Shown: positions 9,479 through 19,068 of the stretch, piece by piece
How positions within the stretch are numbered: position 1 is the stretch's first letter
Layout of the letters: each line of letters begins with the position of its first letter
Assembly (NCBI GenBank): GCA_041690535.1
Contig: JAWLHA010000013.1
Location: 1 to 64,000 of the forward strand
Direction of reading: 5' to 3'
Length of the DNA stretch: 64,000 bases
Source: JAWLHA01 sp041690535
GTDB lineage: Bacteria; Pseudomonadota; Gammaproteobacteria; Thiohalomonadales; Thiohalomonadaceae
Translations under genes and position numbers: made by a program
The notes under the pieces: generated by a model
Database searches by the model: none
Seen by the model: only the letters and a program-made list of their open reading frames with translations
Told to the model about the DNA's origin: nothing

Positions 9479-10219
9479 ATGCAGTTCGATCACGTCAGGG
9501 TGATATTCCAGCGCGAGCTGGGCGGCTATTTCGCCACGCCCATCGCCTACATTTTCATCGTCATCTTTCTCTTTCTGAGCGGCATCTTCACCTTCTATCT
9601 GGGGAACTTCTTCCCTCGGGGCCAGGCGGATCTGCTGCCGTTCTTCGCCTTCCATCCGTGGTTGTACCTGTTCCTCATTCCGGCGCTCTCCATGCGCCTC
9701 TGGGCCGAGGAGCGCAAGAGCGGCAGCATCGAGTTGCTGCTGACCCTGCCGGTATCGGTCCTGGAGGCGGTGCTCGGAAAGTTCCTGGCCGCCTGGGCCT
9801 TCACCGCCATTGCCCTGGCGCTCACCTTTCCGCTGTGGCTCAGCGTCAACTACCTGGGCGAGCCCGACAACGGCGTGATCCTTGCCGGGTACGTGGGCAG
9901 CCTGCTGATGGCCGGGGCCTTCCTCGCCATCGGCTCGGCCATTTCCGCCCTCACCAAGAATCAGGTGATCGCCTTTGTGGTCGCGGTGGTGGTCACTCTC
10001 GGATTCATCCTCAGCGGCTTTCCACTGGTGCTCGATTTCTTCCGGGGGTGGTCGCCGCAGGCGGTAGTGGAGGTGATCGGCAGCTTCAGCTTCCTCACCC
10101 ACTTCGAGGCCATCAGCAAGGGGGTGATCGACCTGCGGGACATCGTCTACTTCGTCTCGCTCATCGCCTTCTGGCTGTACGCCAACGTGATGTTCATCGA
10201 GATGAAAAAGGCTGATTGA
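9479..10219 (+). CDS. ABC-2 type permease, GldF-like
   Basis: The protein has 246 residues with about six transmembrane segments. The segment order and the conserved loop MRLWAEERKSGSIELLLTLPV are typical of ABC-2/GldF permeases. It follows the ATPase by 88 bases and ends 17 bases before the GldG-like gene, so it is clearly in the operon. Predicted inner-membrane channel. Confidence 0.85.
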   Translation: MQFDHVRVIFQRELGGYFATPIAYIFIVIFLFLSGIFTFYLGNFFPRGQADLLPFFAFHPWLYLFLIPALSMRLWAEERKSGSIELLLTLPVSVLEAVLGKFLAAWAFTAIALALTFPLWLSVNYLGEPDNGVILAGYVGSLLMAGAFLAIGSAISALTKNQVIAFVVAVVVTLGFILSGFPLVLDFFRGWSPQAVVEVIGSFSFLTHFEAISKGVIDLRDIVYFVSLIAFWLYANVMFIEMKKAD

Positions 10220-10236
10220 GGCAGGGAGGCAAACCA

Positions 10237-12123
10237 ATGACCAACAAGCGATTTCTAACCGCAGGCGGCATTTTCCTGGCCGCGGCCCTGTTCCTGGCGG
10301 CAAACATCGTCGGCAACGGGGTGCTCAAGTCCACGCGGCTGGACCTGACCGAGCAGGGGCTCTACACCCTTTCACCGGGGACCGAAAACATCCTCAAGGG
10401 GCTCGACGAACCGGTAACGTTGCGCTTCTATCTGTCACGCAAGCTCGCCACCGGCGTCCCCGGAGTCAACACCTACGCCGTGCGGGTGCAGGAGCTGCTG
10501 GAGGAGTATCAGCGCCTCGCCGGCGACCGGTTGCGCCTGCAGATCCTCGACCCCGAGCCCTTCTCCGAAGAGGAGGATCGGGCGGTGGCCTACGGCCTGC
10601 AGGGCGCACCGGTGGACAACAGCAACACCATGCTCTACTTCGGCCTGGTGGGAACCAACTCGGTGGACGATCAGGAGGTTATTCCCTTCTTCCAGCCGAG
10701 CCGATCGGCGTTCCTCGAGTACGATGTGACCAAGCTGGTCCATCAGTTGGCCCACCCGAAGCGCAAGGTGGTGGGGGTGATGAGTACCCTGCCCCTGGCC
10801 GGTGCCGGCGCCCACTACCTGCCGCGACGGGACGGCGAGCAGCCGTGGATCATCTTCGAGCAGATGCGCCAGCTGTTCGAGGTGCGCACCCTCGACACCG
10901 CCGTGGAGACGATCCCCGCCGAGGTGGACGTGCTGATGGTGGTCCACCCCAAGGGGCTGGCCGAAGCCACCCTCTATGCCATCGACCAGTTCGTGATGCG
11001 CGGCGGCCGCGTGCTGGCCTTCGTCGACCCTTACGCCGAGGCCGAGCGGCCGGAGGTGGATGAGGCCGACCCCATGGCCGCCCTGCAGGCCTCCCGCCGT
11101 TCCGAATTCGATCTGCTGCTGAACGCCTGGGGAGTGGAGATGGCGCCGGATCGGGTGGCCGGTGACATGAAGCTGGCCAAGCGAGTGCAGTTCACCCAGG
11201 AGGGGCGCGGCCGCATCGTCGACTACCCCGTATGGGTGGACCTGACCAAGGCCAACTTCAACGACAGCGACATCATCACCGCTGAGTTGGGCACCATCGC
11301 CATGGCCTCCGCAGGGGTGCTGCGCAAGCGGGAGGGGGCCGAGATCACCTTCACCCCCCTCATCCAGACCGACACCTCGGCCATGGCGGTGGAGACGAAC
11401 CGACTGGGGCTGTTCATGGACCCCGAGGGGCTGGTCCGCGATTTCAAACCCGGCGGAGACCCACTGGTGCTGGCGGCCAAGTTGAGCGGGCCGCTCAAGA
11501 GCGCCTTTCCCCAGGGCAAACCGGGCGCCACCGAGGAGGAGCGGGTCGCGCACCTGAACGAGACCGGCGAGGCGGCCAACATCCTGGTGGTGGCCGACAC
11601 GGACCTGCTGGAAGACCGCTTTTGGGTCCAGGTGCAGAACTTCATCGGACGGCGCATCGCGGTGCCGACCGCCGCCAACGGCGACCTGGTGACCAACGCC
11701 CTGGAGAACCTGACCGGCAGCAACGACCTCATCAGTGTGCGCAACCGCGGTGACGCCTCGCGGCCCTTCACGCGGGTGGAGGAGATCCGCCAGGCCGCCG
11801 AGCAGCGCTTCCGGGAGAAGGAGCAGGAGTTACAGAACCGGCTCAGCGACACCGAGAAGAAGATGCGCATGCTGCAGACGCGCAAGCAGGAGGGCAACGC
11901 CCTCGCCCTCAGCGCCGAACAGCAGGCGGAGATGGAGAAGTTCCGCCTGCAGAAGCTGCAGATCCGCAAGGAGCTGCGTGCAGTCCAGCACGAGCTGCGC
12001 AAGGACATCGAATCCCTGGAGCAGACCATGAAGTTCATCAACGTGGGACTGATGCCCCTGCTCATCGGCATCGGCGGGCTCACCCTGGGCGTCTACCGGG
12101 TGCGGCGCCGGCGCACGCGCTGA
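10237..12123 (+). CDS. GldG-like ABC transporter auxiliary protein
   Basis: The protein has 628 residues from ATG 10237. An N-terminal helix (GGIFLAAALFLAANIV) and a C-terminal helix (FINVGLMPLLIGIGGLTLGVYRV) bracket a large extracytoplasmic region. That region starts LDLTEQGLYTLSPGT, a common signature of GldG/DUF4350-type proteins. Residues ~520-600 are a strong coiled coil (EKKMRMLQTRKQEG). It is translated with the GldA/GldF-like subunits and is probably an extracytoplasmic partner. Confidence 0.83.
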   Translation: MTNKRFLTAGGIFLAAALFLAANIVGNGVLKSTRLDLTEQGLYTLSPGTENILKGLDEPVTLRFYLSRKLATGVPGVNTYAVRVQELLEEYQRLAGDRLRLQILDPEPFSEEEDRAVAYGLQGAPVDNSNTMLYFGLVGTNSVDDQEVIPFFQPSRSAFLEYDVTKLVHQLAHPKRKVVGVMSTLPLAGAGAHYLPRRDGEQPWIIFEQMRQLFEVRTLDTAVETIPAEVDVLMVVHPKGLAEATLYAIDQFVMRGGRVLAFVDPYAEAERPEVDEADPMAALQASRRSEFDLLLNAWGVEMAPDRVAGDMKLAKRVQFTQEGRGRIVDYPVWVDLTKANFNDSDIITAELGTIAMASAGVLRKREGAEITFTPLIQTDTSAMAVETNRLGLFMDPEGLVRDFKPGGDPLVLAAKLSGPLKSAFPQGKPGATEEERVAHLNETGEAANILVVADTDLLEDRFWVQVQNFIGRRIAVPTAANGDLVTNALENLTGSNDLISVRNRGDASRPFTRVEEIRQAAEQRFREKEQELQNRLSDTEKKMRMLQTRKQEGNALALSAEQQAEMEKFRLQKLQIRKELRAVQHELRKDIESLEQTMKFINVGLMPLLIGIGGLTLGVYRVRRRRTR

Positions 12124-12153
12124 TACGGGATGGAAAAAGGAGAGACATCGACC

Positions 12154-13227
12154 ATGAACAGCAAGAGTCTCGGGCTGCTCGCAGCCCTCACCGTTCTCTT
12201 CGTCACCGCTGCGGCACTGCTCAGTGGGCGTGAGCCTGCGCAGAGTGGTGCCGGCGGGGCGCAGCACCTCTACCCCAACCTGGCCGCGGAGCTGGAGCGG
12301 GTCAGCGCGGCGGAGCTCATCAGTTTCGGCGGACGGGTCTCCCTCCGACGCGAGGGGGAGACGTGGGTGGTCGCGGAGCATCACGACTACCCCGCCGCCA
12401 TGGAGAAGGTGCGCGCCCTGGTGCACGGCCTCGCGGAGCTGCAGCGGCTGGAGGAGAAGACCGCCAACCCCGAGCTCTACGCGCGATTGGGCGTCCAGGG
12501 GCCGGCGGTGCACGGCTCCCCCTCCGTGCAGGTGGTGCTCAGGGACGGCGGCGGCAAGGTGCTGGCGGATCTGGTGGTGGGCGACAGCCGGGCCGCCCCA
12601 GGCGAGGCGACCCGCCAGGAGATCTATGTGCGTCGCGCCGGGGAATCCCCGAGCTGGCTGGCCCTGGGCACTCTCGCCCCCGAACGGCAGCCCGCGCAGT
12701 GGCTGGATCGGCAGATCCTCGCCCTGGATCCGGCGCAGTTGCGGGAGATCACGCTGCAGCCCGGCGGGGAGGCAGCGGTGCACCTTTCGAGGGCGCAGGG
12801 GGATGGGTGGCAAGTGGTGGGGATGCCGGAACACGGGCGTCTCAAGTCGCCCCAACGGCTCGACACTCTCGCCGGGCTGTTCGGCAGGATCGCATTCGAC
12901 GGGGTGGTCCCCCGCAGCGGGGGCGAGGAGAGGCCGCCGGCGCTGGGCGCCCGCCTCCTTCGCGCCGACGGCCTGGCGGTGGAGATCGCCGCCACCGAGG
13001 GGGAGGGCGGGAACTACCTGGCCCGCTTCAGCGCCTCGGCGGCGGCGGACGCCTCGGCCGAGGTGAAGGCCGAGGCCGAGGCCCTCGACCGCCATCTCTC
13101 CCGGTGGGACTACACCCTCGCCGCGCACATGGTGGACCCGCTCAAGCTGAAACTGGAGGAGCTGGTGGAGACGGACTCTGCAGCGGAACCGGCAACGGAC
13201 CCCGAAGCGCCCGCAGCACACCCCTGA
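12154..13227 (+). CDS. DUF4340-like exported protein of the Gld-type ABC operon
   Basis: The protein has 357 residues from ATG 12154, with an AAGGAG 11-16 bases upstream. The alternative ATG at 12130 lacks a Shine-Dalgarno. An N-terminal hydrophobic helix (LGLLAALTVLFVTAAALL) is followed by repeated beta-rich segments (VHGLAELQRLEEKT..YARLGVQ) typical of DUF4340 proteins, which accompany GldG homologues. It is the last gene of the operon, and family B element 13457-13642 lies downstream. Function is unknown. Confidence 0.75.
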   Translation: MNSKSLGLLAALTVLFVTAAALLSGREPAQSGAGGAQHLYPNLAAELERVSAAELISFGGRVSLRREGETWVVAEHHDYPAAMEKVRALVHGLAELQRLEEKTANPELYARLGVQGPAVHGSPSVQVVLRDGGGKVLADLVVGDSRAAPGEATRQEIYVRRAGESPSWLALGTLAPERQPAQWLDRQILALDPAQLREITLQPGGEAAVHLSRAQGDGWQVVGMPEHGRLKSPQRLDTLAGLFGRIAFDGVVPRSGGEERPPALGARLLRADGLAVEIAATEGEGGNYLARFSASAAADASAEVKAEAEALDRHLSRWDYTLAAHMVDPLKLKLEELVETDSAAEPATDPEAPAAHP

Positions 13228-13367
13228 GGCGGGCGGCGCCCGAAGAGCCTCAGGTTGCACCCGGCCCGTCCCACCCGGGCGGCCTCTTCGGGGCGCAGGC
13301 CTTGTTCAAGGATGCGCCGCACCAGAAGGGTTCGACCATGGACTGTCAATCGGGCATTCTTATGGCT

Positions 13368-13436
13368 GTTCACTCGGGAGCTCCGGGGGTTGGTTTGGTT
13401 CACACCCCCATTCTTCCGGGTATGCCCCGAGTGAAC
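13368..13436. other. Large nested inverted repeat downstream of the Gld-type operon
   Basis: Outer arms GTTCACTCGGG (13368-13378) and CCCGAGTGAAC (13426-13436) enclose inner arms GGGGGT (13385-13390) and ACCCCC (13404-13409). It could be a terminator, a structured RNA or an old repeat. No coding capacity was seen in 13228-13456. Confidence 0.5.
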
Positions 13437-13456
13437 AACCTACAGAGAGATCACAC

Positions 13457-13642
13457 CTAGAGCACCGAACAGATAAATCCGACGCGCCCAACATGTAGGG
13501 TGGATAAGCGCAGCGCATCCACCGTGCGGCGTCGAATTGGTGGATGCGCTACGCTTATCCACCCTCGGTTCCCTGCCCCCGCCACCTGCGGCGCAATTTG
13601 GCTGCGGTTGGCGAGTTTCGGTTTACCTGTTCGGTGCTCTAG
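13457..13642. mobile_element. Family B miniature element (type copy), CTAG target duplication
   Basis: It runs from CTAG-AGCACCGAACAGATAAA to TTTACCTGTTCGGTGCT-CTAG, so the CTAG at each end is the likely 4-bp duplication. Inside is a palindrome, GGTGGATAAGCGCAGCGCAT against ATGCGCTACGCTTATCCACC. The right-hand CTAG provides the TAG stop of the methyltransferase gene on the minus strand. Confidence 0.85.
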
Positions 13643-14754
13643 GCCGCGCGCAACAGCACCAATGTCTCCACATGGTAGGTTTGGGGGAAGAAGTCGTAGG
13701 GGACAATGCGCTCCACGGAGAACCCCGACTCCACGAGCGCTTGCAGGTCCCGCCGCAAGGTTCCCGCACTGCAGGAGAGATAGGCCATGCGCTCCGGGCG
13801 GAGCCGCTCGGTGGTCCACCGGAGCACTTGCGGTTCCAGACCGGTCCTGGGCGGATTGACGTACAGCAGGCGCCGGCCGGCGCGCCCCCGAAGCCAGGCC
13901 TCCACCTGCGGCAGGCGCGTCTCGCAGGTCCCGCGCAGCACCGCAGCGGCCGGAGCATTGATGGACGCACACTCCACCGCATCGCCCGACCACTCCACCC
14001 CCAGCGCCGCCGCCCCCGCTGCGGTCCAGCGCGCCAGCGTGCTGCCGTTGCCGCAATAGAGGTCGACCACCGCATCCCCCGCCGCCGGGGCCAGGAAGAC
14101 CGCCGCTTCATCCAGCGCCTGATGGTAAAGCCCGGGGAGCAACTGCTGGAAGGCGGCCGGGCCGTAGAGCAACCCCCGCGCGTCGCGGGAGCGCTCGCGC
14201 CCCCAAAGGAGGTGCCAGCCTCGTTTATGGAACAGCCGCCGCCCCGCGGAGGGGAAGAGGTTCAGCCACAGACCTTCCACACCCGCGGCGGCAAGTTCGT
14301 CGGTCAGGGCCTCCGTGACCCAGGCGGTCGAGGGCAGGCTCGCCCCCTTCAGCACCAGGGTCACCTGGGCCCCCGACTGCACGTGAAAGGCCATGGGAAA
14401 GCGGGGGCCGGGCGGCAGCGCCGCCCCGAGTAGCCGCACCGCTGCACGCACCCGGGGCGAGTGGATCGGACAGTGGGGAATGGGGATCAGCTCGTCACGG
14501 GCATGAAGGCCGTACTGCCATCCCGGCCCGCCCCAGGCCGTGGAGAGACTCACCCGGTCGCGGTAGCCCCACCTCGCCTGCCCCGACACCGCCCTTACAG
14601 GTTCAATCACCTCGGCCCAAGGGTGAAGCTGCCGCTGCAGCCACCCCATCTTCTGGCGTTCGCTGGCGGCGGCCTCCAGGGCGCGGTGCGCGCAGCCCCG
14701 GCAGCGTGGGTTGCACCCGGACCGCAGTCTGGTTGGGAGATCGCACTGGTTCAT
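13639..14754 (-). CDS. RlmD/TrmA-family RNA (uracil-5-)-methyltransferase-like protein
   Basis: The protein has 371 residues from ATG 14754 (MNQCDLPTRL). An N-terminal cysteine cluster CNPRCRGCAH recalls the Fe-S site of this family. The SAM motif is DLYCGNGSTLARW, followed by NPPRTGLE, and the nucleophile loop is LSCSAGTLRRDL (family SCNP-like, here with Ser-Ala after the Cys). The family methylates uridine C5 in tRNA or 23S rRNA, but the exact target cannot be assigned. It lacks an obvious TRAM domain. The stop codon is part of the CTAG end of a family B element. Confidence 0.75.
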   Translation of the reverse strand: MNQCDLPTRLRSGCNPRCRGCAHRALEAAASERQKMGWLQRQLHPWAEVIEPVRAVSGQARWGYRDRVSLSTAWGGPGWQYGLHARDELIPIPHCPIHSPRVRAAVRLLGAALPPGPRFPMAFHVQSGAQVTLVLKGASLPSTAWVTEALTDELAAAGVEGLWLNLFPSAGRRLFHKRGWHLLWGRERSRDARGLLYGPAAFQQLLPGLYHQALDEAAVFLAPAAGDAVVDLYCGNGSTLARWTAAGAAALGVEWSGDAVECASINAPAAAVLRGTCETRLPQVEAWLRGRAGRRLLYVNPPRTGLEPQVLRWTTERLRPERMAYLSCSAGTLRRDLQALVESGFSVERIVPYDFFPQTYHVETLVLLRAA

Positions 14755-14807
14755 AGCGGCGGCATGATAGAGGCCGCGGACCGAAAGCGCCATGCGCGCC
14801 CGAACGC

Positions 14808-14979
14808 CCGTGCGAACCGGTAAGAGGAAAAATCGCCGGTTGCCGCCAGCTTGCCCCGAAGATGGCTGGGGCGGTGCACCGGGTGGATAAGCGCAGCATC
14901 CACCACTCCCAGCCGCGCCCGGTGGATGCTGCGCTTATCCAGGTACGTGACGCATCGGATTTATCTGCGGTGCTCTGGC
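14808..14979. mobile_element. Degenerate family B element
   Basis: The central palindrome GGTGGATAAGCGCAGCATCC and its partner are well kept. The right end TTTATCTGCGGTGCTCTGG has lost three bases of the terminal repeat. The left part matches the outer block of the type copy only loosely. It lies between the divergent starts at 14754 and the end of the gene at 14998. Confidence 0.6.
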
Positions 14980-14997
14980 CCCCTCCACCGGGCACCA

Positions 14998-17073
14998 TCA
15001 CTCCGTCGCGTAGGCAATCCGTTGGGGCCAAAGGAGCCCGGGAGAGGCTGCGGGGAGATCGGCGCGGGCGTTGAGGGCGCGGACCACCGCCTCGAACTCT
15101 TCGGCAGGCACGGGGCGACTGAAGAGAAAGCCCTGCAATTCGTCACAGCCGTGGAGACGGAGAAACTCCAACTGCTCGGGGGTTTCCACCCCCTCGGCGA
15201 CGATGCCGAGCCGGAGGTTCTTGCCCATATCGATGATCGCCCGCGCAATCCCGGCCCGCTCGACATCGTTGGCGGCATCGTGCACGAAGGAGCGGTCAAT
15301 CTTCAGGTAGTCCACGGGGAAGTGCATCAGGTAGTTCATGGAGGAGTAGCCGGTGCCGAAATCATCGATGGAGAGCGAGACCCCGAGTCCTTTCAGCTCC
15401 CGCAGCACCTCGAGGGCCATGGCGGTATCGTCCGCCAACACGCTCTCGGTCAACTCCAGTTCCAGATACTCCGGCGGCAGTTCACTCTCCTCCAGCACCC
15501 GCTGAACGGCCACCGCAACGCTCTGCGACTGGAACTGCTTGAGCGAGAGATTGACCGACAGCCGCAACCGCAGCCCCCGATCCAGCCACTCCCGGCACCG
15601 CCGGCACGCCTCGGCCAGCACCCACTCGCCCACCGGGACGATGAGACCGGTCTCCTCCAGCAGCGGGATGAAATGGGTCGGGCTCACCAAGGCACCGCTG
15701 GCTTGCCGCCAACGCAACAGGGCCTCCATCCCCACCACCTCGCCGCTGTGGGCACTCACCTTGGGCTGGTAGTGAAGGACGAAGCCCCCCTGCTCCAGCG
15801 CCTTGCGCAATCCGATCTCCATCTCCAGCCGCTCCAACGCCTGGGCATTGAGCTCCTCGGTGTAGAAGACGCAGCGGTTGCGCCCAAGTTCCTTGGCACG
15901 GTACATGGCCGCTTCGGCATGTTTCACCAGCCACTCGGCCTCCGCCGCATCGGTGGGATAGAGGGCGATGCCGATGCTGGAAGAGATGATGATGTCGCGC
16001 CCGTCGACGTGGATCGCGGCGGCGAAGTGCTCGATGACCCGGGTGGCGATCCGGGACGCCGCCTCGGCGGTGGGCATGTTCTCCAGGATGATGGCGAACT
16101 GATCGCCCCCGAGCCGGCACACCGTTTCCCCCCCCTGCAGGGAGGCACCGAGCCGCGCTGCGGCATCGCGCAGAACGCGGTTGCCGGCTTCGTGTCCGAG
16201 GCTGTCGTTGATGAGCTTGAAGCGGTCGAGTCCCACCGTCATGAGCGCCAGCAACGCCCCCGAGCGGCGGGCCCGCTGCATGGCGCGCTCCAGGTGCTCC
16301 ATGAACAGCACCCGGTTGGGGAGGTTGGTGAGCGCATCGTAGTGGGCCAGATAGCGGACCCGCTCCTGGTGCGCCTGCTCCTGCTGCTGCTTGAGCTGCT
16401 CGATATGCAAGTCGGCCTTGCGAATGAAGGCCAGCAGGAAGAAGTAGAGGATCAGCATGAGGCCGGTGCTGGTGGCCACGGCCATGTACCCGACCTGGTC
16501 CATCTGGGCGAGCAGGGGCGTCACATCGGAGTAAATCTCAACCACGCCCTCCACCGGCCCCTCGGCGCCGAGGCGCACGGGGACGTAGGTGGCCAGCAGG
16601 TTCGCTCCGCCGGCCCCGCCATCGAAGGAGGTGGCGTGTTCCCTGAAGAGCGTCTCCCGCGCGTGTTCCCCGGCCCGGGCCCGGAGAAAATGGGGGTTGG
16701 CCGCGCCCTCCCTGCCGATCTGCGCCACATGGGTGGAAAACGCCACCAGGCCGTTACGGTCGTAGATCTTGACCTTGACCACCCGCAGCCCTTGGATCCG
16801 ACGCCCGATGTCGTAAGCCAACTCCGCGACCTGCGGCTGTTCGCGCAACTCGGCGGGGGTGAACGCCCCGGCCTGCTCGACGAAGCTGCCGTATTTTGGC
16901 CAGAGGGAGTTGGCCAGCAGCTGGGCCAGTGCTGCGTTGGCTTGCGCCTCGTGCTCTTCCAGGGAGTTGGTGGCGACAGACCAGTAGAAGCTCGCCAATG
17001 CAACCGAAATGCAGGCAATACCGACGAGGCTGATGATCGAGTAGACGCGCGTTAGACGAAGCGCCCGCCCCAT
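14998..17073 (-). CDS. Membrane-anchored GGDEF-EAL protein (cyclic di-GMP turnover)
   Basis: The protein has 691 residues. Two membrane helices (~residues 9-29 and ~192-216) frame a periplasmic sensor of ~160 residues. The GGDEF domain has signature RLGGDQF (Glu to Gln at the fourth position), which may weaken cyclase activity. The EAL domain keeps EALLRW, the Asn of NLSLKQF, ELTESV, DDFGTGYSSM, LKIDRSF and AEGVET, so phosphodiesterase activity is expected. The domain order is the common sensor-GGDEF-EAL. Monocistronic. Confidence 0.88.
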   Translation of the reverse strand: MGRALRLTRVYSIISLVGIACISVALASFYWSVATNSLEEHEAQANAALAQLLANSLWPKYGSFVEQAGAFTPAELREQPQVAELAYDIGRRIQGLRVVKVKIYDRNGLVAFSTHVAQIGREGAANPHFLRARAGEHARETLFREHATSFDGGAGGANLLATYVPVRLGAEGPVEGVVEIYSDVTPLLAQMDQVGYMAVATSTGLMLILYFFLLAFIRKADLHIEQLKQQQEQAHQERVRYLAHYDALTNLPNRVLFMEHLERAMQRARRSGALLALMTVGLDRFKLINDSLGHEAGNRVLRDAAARLGASLQGGETVCRLGGDQFAIILENMPTAEAASRIATRVIEHFAAAIHVDGRDIIISSSIGIALYPTDAAEAEWLVKHAEAAMYRAKELGRNRCVFYTEELNAQALERLEMEIGLRKALEQGGFVLHYQPKVSAHSGEVVGMEALLRWRQASGALVSPTHFIPLLEETGLIVPVGEWVLAEACRRCREWLDRGLRLRLSVNLSLKQFQSQSVAVAVQRVLEESELPPEYLELELTESVLADDTAMALEVLRELKGLGVSLSIDDFGTGYSSMNYLMHFPVDYLKIDRSFVHDAANDVERAGIARAIIDMGKNLRLGIVAEGVETPEQLEFLRLHGCDELQGFLFSRPVPAEEFEAVVRALNARADLPAASPGLLWPQRIAYATE

Positions 17074-17243
17074 GTTCCCCCCTTATTCAAAATTTGCGTT
17101 CGGGCCCGGCTGTTTTCTTTGATTGCTTGTCCATTGAGTGTAGCTTAGGGGCTATCCATGTGCCGATGGCCAGCCCCCAGCTCGCCGGGTTCCGCAAGCC
17201 TACCACCGCTCACAAGTGAGTGCGAATCCAGTAGAATCCGCTT

Positions 17244-18026
17244 ATGAATACGCACGTCAAACCACCCAAGGCGCTGCTTCGGCCGGTGGGCCGGGCCATC
17301 GCCGACTATGCCATGATCAGCGAAGGTGATCGGGTGCTTCTGGGTTTGTCCGGAGGCAAGGATTCGCTGTCGCTGCTGCACATCCTCCTGCATCTGCAGC
17401 GCCACGCCCCCATTCGCTTCGAGGTGGGCGCCATTACGGTGGACCCCGGGATCCCCGGCTTCGATCCCTCGCCCCTGCAGCCCTATCTGGCGGCGCTGGG
17501 CGTACCCTACTTTTACGAGGCTCAACCCATCGCGCAGCAGGCGGAGAGGTTCATGGATGATGCATCGTTCTCGTTTTGCGCCTACTGCTCGCGCATGAAA
17601 CGGGGCATTCTCTACAACCGGGCCCGCACCGATGGCTACAACGTCATCGCCCTGGCACAGCACCTGGATGATCTGGCGGAGAGCTTTCTCATGTCCGCCT
17701 TCCACCGCGGCCAGTTGCGCACCATGAAGGCCCATTACACCAACGACGTGGGCGACCTGCGGATCATCCGCCCCCTGGTCTACGCCCGGGAGCGCCAGAC
17801 CGAGGCCTTCGCCGAGAACGCCCCCCTGCCGGTGGTCCCCGACAACTGCCCGGCCTGCTTCACCGCCCCCACCGAACGGCAGCACATGAAGGCACTGCTC
17901 GCCGGCGAAGAGGAGCGCTACAAGCACATCTTCAAGAACCTCCTCACCGCCATGCGACCGCTGATGGGCGAGACCATGCCCCCCGCAGCGGGCGGCCCGG
18001 GGGGGAACGACGCGGACGAAGGGTGA
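17244..18026 (+). CDS. ttcA: tRNA 2-thiocytidine biosynthesis protein TtcA
   Basis: The 260-residue ATP-dependent enzyme thiolates cytidine 32 of certain tRNAs. The PP-loop is LSGGKDSL (residues ~35-42). The Fe-S cysteines are in CAYCSRMKRG (residues ~113-122), with a further Cys in PDNCPACF. Length and motif order match TtcA, which carries both the PP-loop and CxxC. Confidence 0.92.
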   Translation: MNTHVKPPKALLRPVGRAIADYAMISEGDRVLLGLSGGKDSLSLLHILLHLQRHAPIRFEVGAITVDPGIPGFDPSPLQPYLAALGVPYFYEAQPIAQQAERFMDDASFSFCAYCSRMKRGILYNRARTDGYNVIALAQHLDDLAESFLMSAFHRGQLRTMKAHYTNDVGDLRIIRPLVYARERQTEAFAENAPLPVVPDNCPACFTAPTERQHMKALLAGEEERYKHIFKNLLTAMRPLMGETMPPAAGGPGGNDADEG

Positions 18027-18168
18027 TGGGCACGCCAACGGTTGCGAAACAGGAGCAACAGGCGCGCGGGCCGGCGCCGGGATATGCTGCGAAGGACGTC
18101 CCCACTCGACCGGCGCGTCCCGGTGCGATGCACCCGGTGAAAGTGCCCGGGTTCAGGTCATCTCTCCC

Positions 18169-19047
18169 GTGAGCGCCGGCGCTGCGCCCCGCGGATTGCG
18201 CGCCCTCGCCCGGCTGCCCCTGCCGCTCGCCCACGCCCTTGGGGCCCTGCTGGGCTGGCTGGTGGCTTACCTGCCCAGTCGCCACCGGGCCATCACCCGG
18301 CGCAACCTGGCGCTCTGTTTTCCCGCGCTGGGCGAGCGGGAGCGGCGAGTCCTGGCTCGGCGTAGCCTTGTAGAGACCGGTAAGACCGTGTTGGAGATGC
18401 CGAGGGTGTGGCTCACGCCGGGCGAGACGGCCTTGGGGCTCATTCGCGAGGTGAGCGGCGAGGAACTGGTGCGAGAGGCGGTAGCCGGCGGGCGCGGGGC
18501 GATTGCTGTGTCGCCGCATCTGGGCAACTGGGAGCTATGTGGGCTCTATCTCTCCGCCCGTTACGGGATCACCAGCCTCTACCGGCCACCGCGCGCTTCG
18601 CGCTGGGCGGCGATGGTACGCGCCGCCCGGGAACGGATGGGGGCACGGCTGGTCCCCACCGATGCCAAGGGGATCAAGACCCTCTACCAGGCGCTGGGGC
18701 GTAACGAGATGATCGGCATCCTCCCCGATCAGGACCCCCGCCAGGGCGCCGGCGCCTTCGCCCCCTTTTTTGGCGTGGCGGCCAACACCATGACCCTGCT
18801 GCCCCGGTTGGTGGGCAAGAGTGGCGCCCCGGTGATCTTCTGCTTCGCCGAACGGCTGCCGCGCGGCCAAGGATTCCACCTCCATTTCCTCCCCGCCCCC
18901 GAGGGGATCGGCGACAGCGACCCCCAGGTGGCCGCCGCCGCCCTCAACCGCGGCGTGGAAGCGTGCGTCCGTCTCCGCCCCGAGCAGTACCAGTGGAGCT
19001 ACAAACGCTTCCGCACCCGCCCCGAGGGCGAGCCGCCGCTCTATTGA
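18169..19047 (+). CDS. LpxL/HtrB-type lipid A acyltransferase family protein
   Basis: The protein has 292 residues from a GTG start at 18169. The catalytic HX4E motif is in SPHLGNWELCGL, followed by SLYRPPR, GILPDQDP and FFGVAANTM, all usual landmarks of the LpxL/LpxM family. Such enzymes add a secondary acyl chain to Kdo-lipid A at the inner membrane. Which acyl position it serves cannot be told. A second homologue is encoded nearby at 19287. Confidence 0.85.
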   Translation: MSAGAAPRGLRALARLPLPLAHALGALLGWLVAYLPSRHRAITRRNLALCFPALGERERRVLARRSLVETGKTVLEMPRVWLTPGETALGLIREVSGEELVREAVAGGRGAIAVSPHLGNWELCGLYLSARYGITSLYRPPRASRWAAMVRAARERMGARLVPTDAKGIKTLYQALGRNEMIGILPDQDPRQGAGAFAPFFGVAANTMTLLPRLVGKSGAPVIFCFAERLPRGQGFHLHFLPAPEGIGDSDPQVAAAALNRGVEACVRLRPEQYQWSYKRFRTRPEGEPPLY

Positions 19048-19068
19048 GTCGGCGCTCGCCGAACGCCA

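Noticed and set aside
14851..17055. Very long plus-strand open frame opposite the GGDEF-EAL gene
   Set aside because: It is antisense to a protein with clear catalytic motifs. High GC makes stop codons rare on the opposite strand, and its translation is low-complexity.
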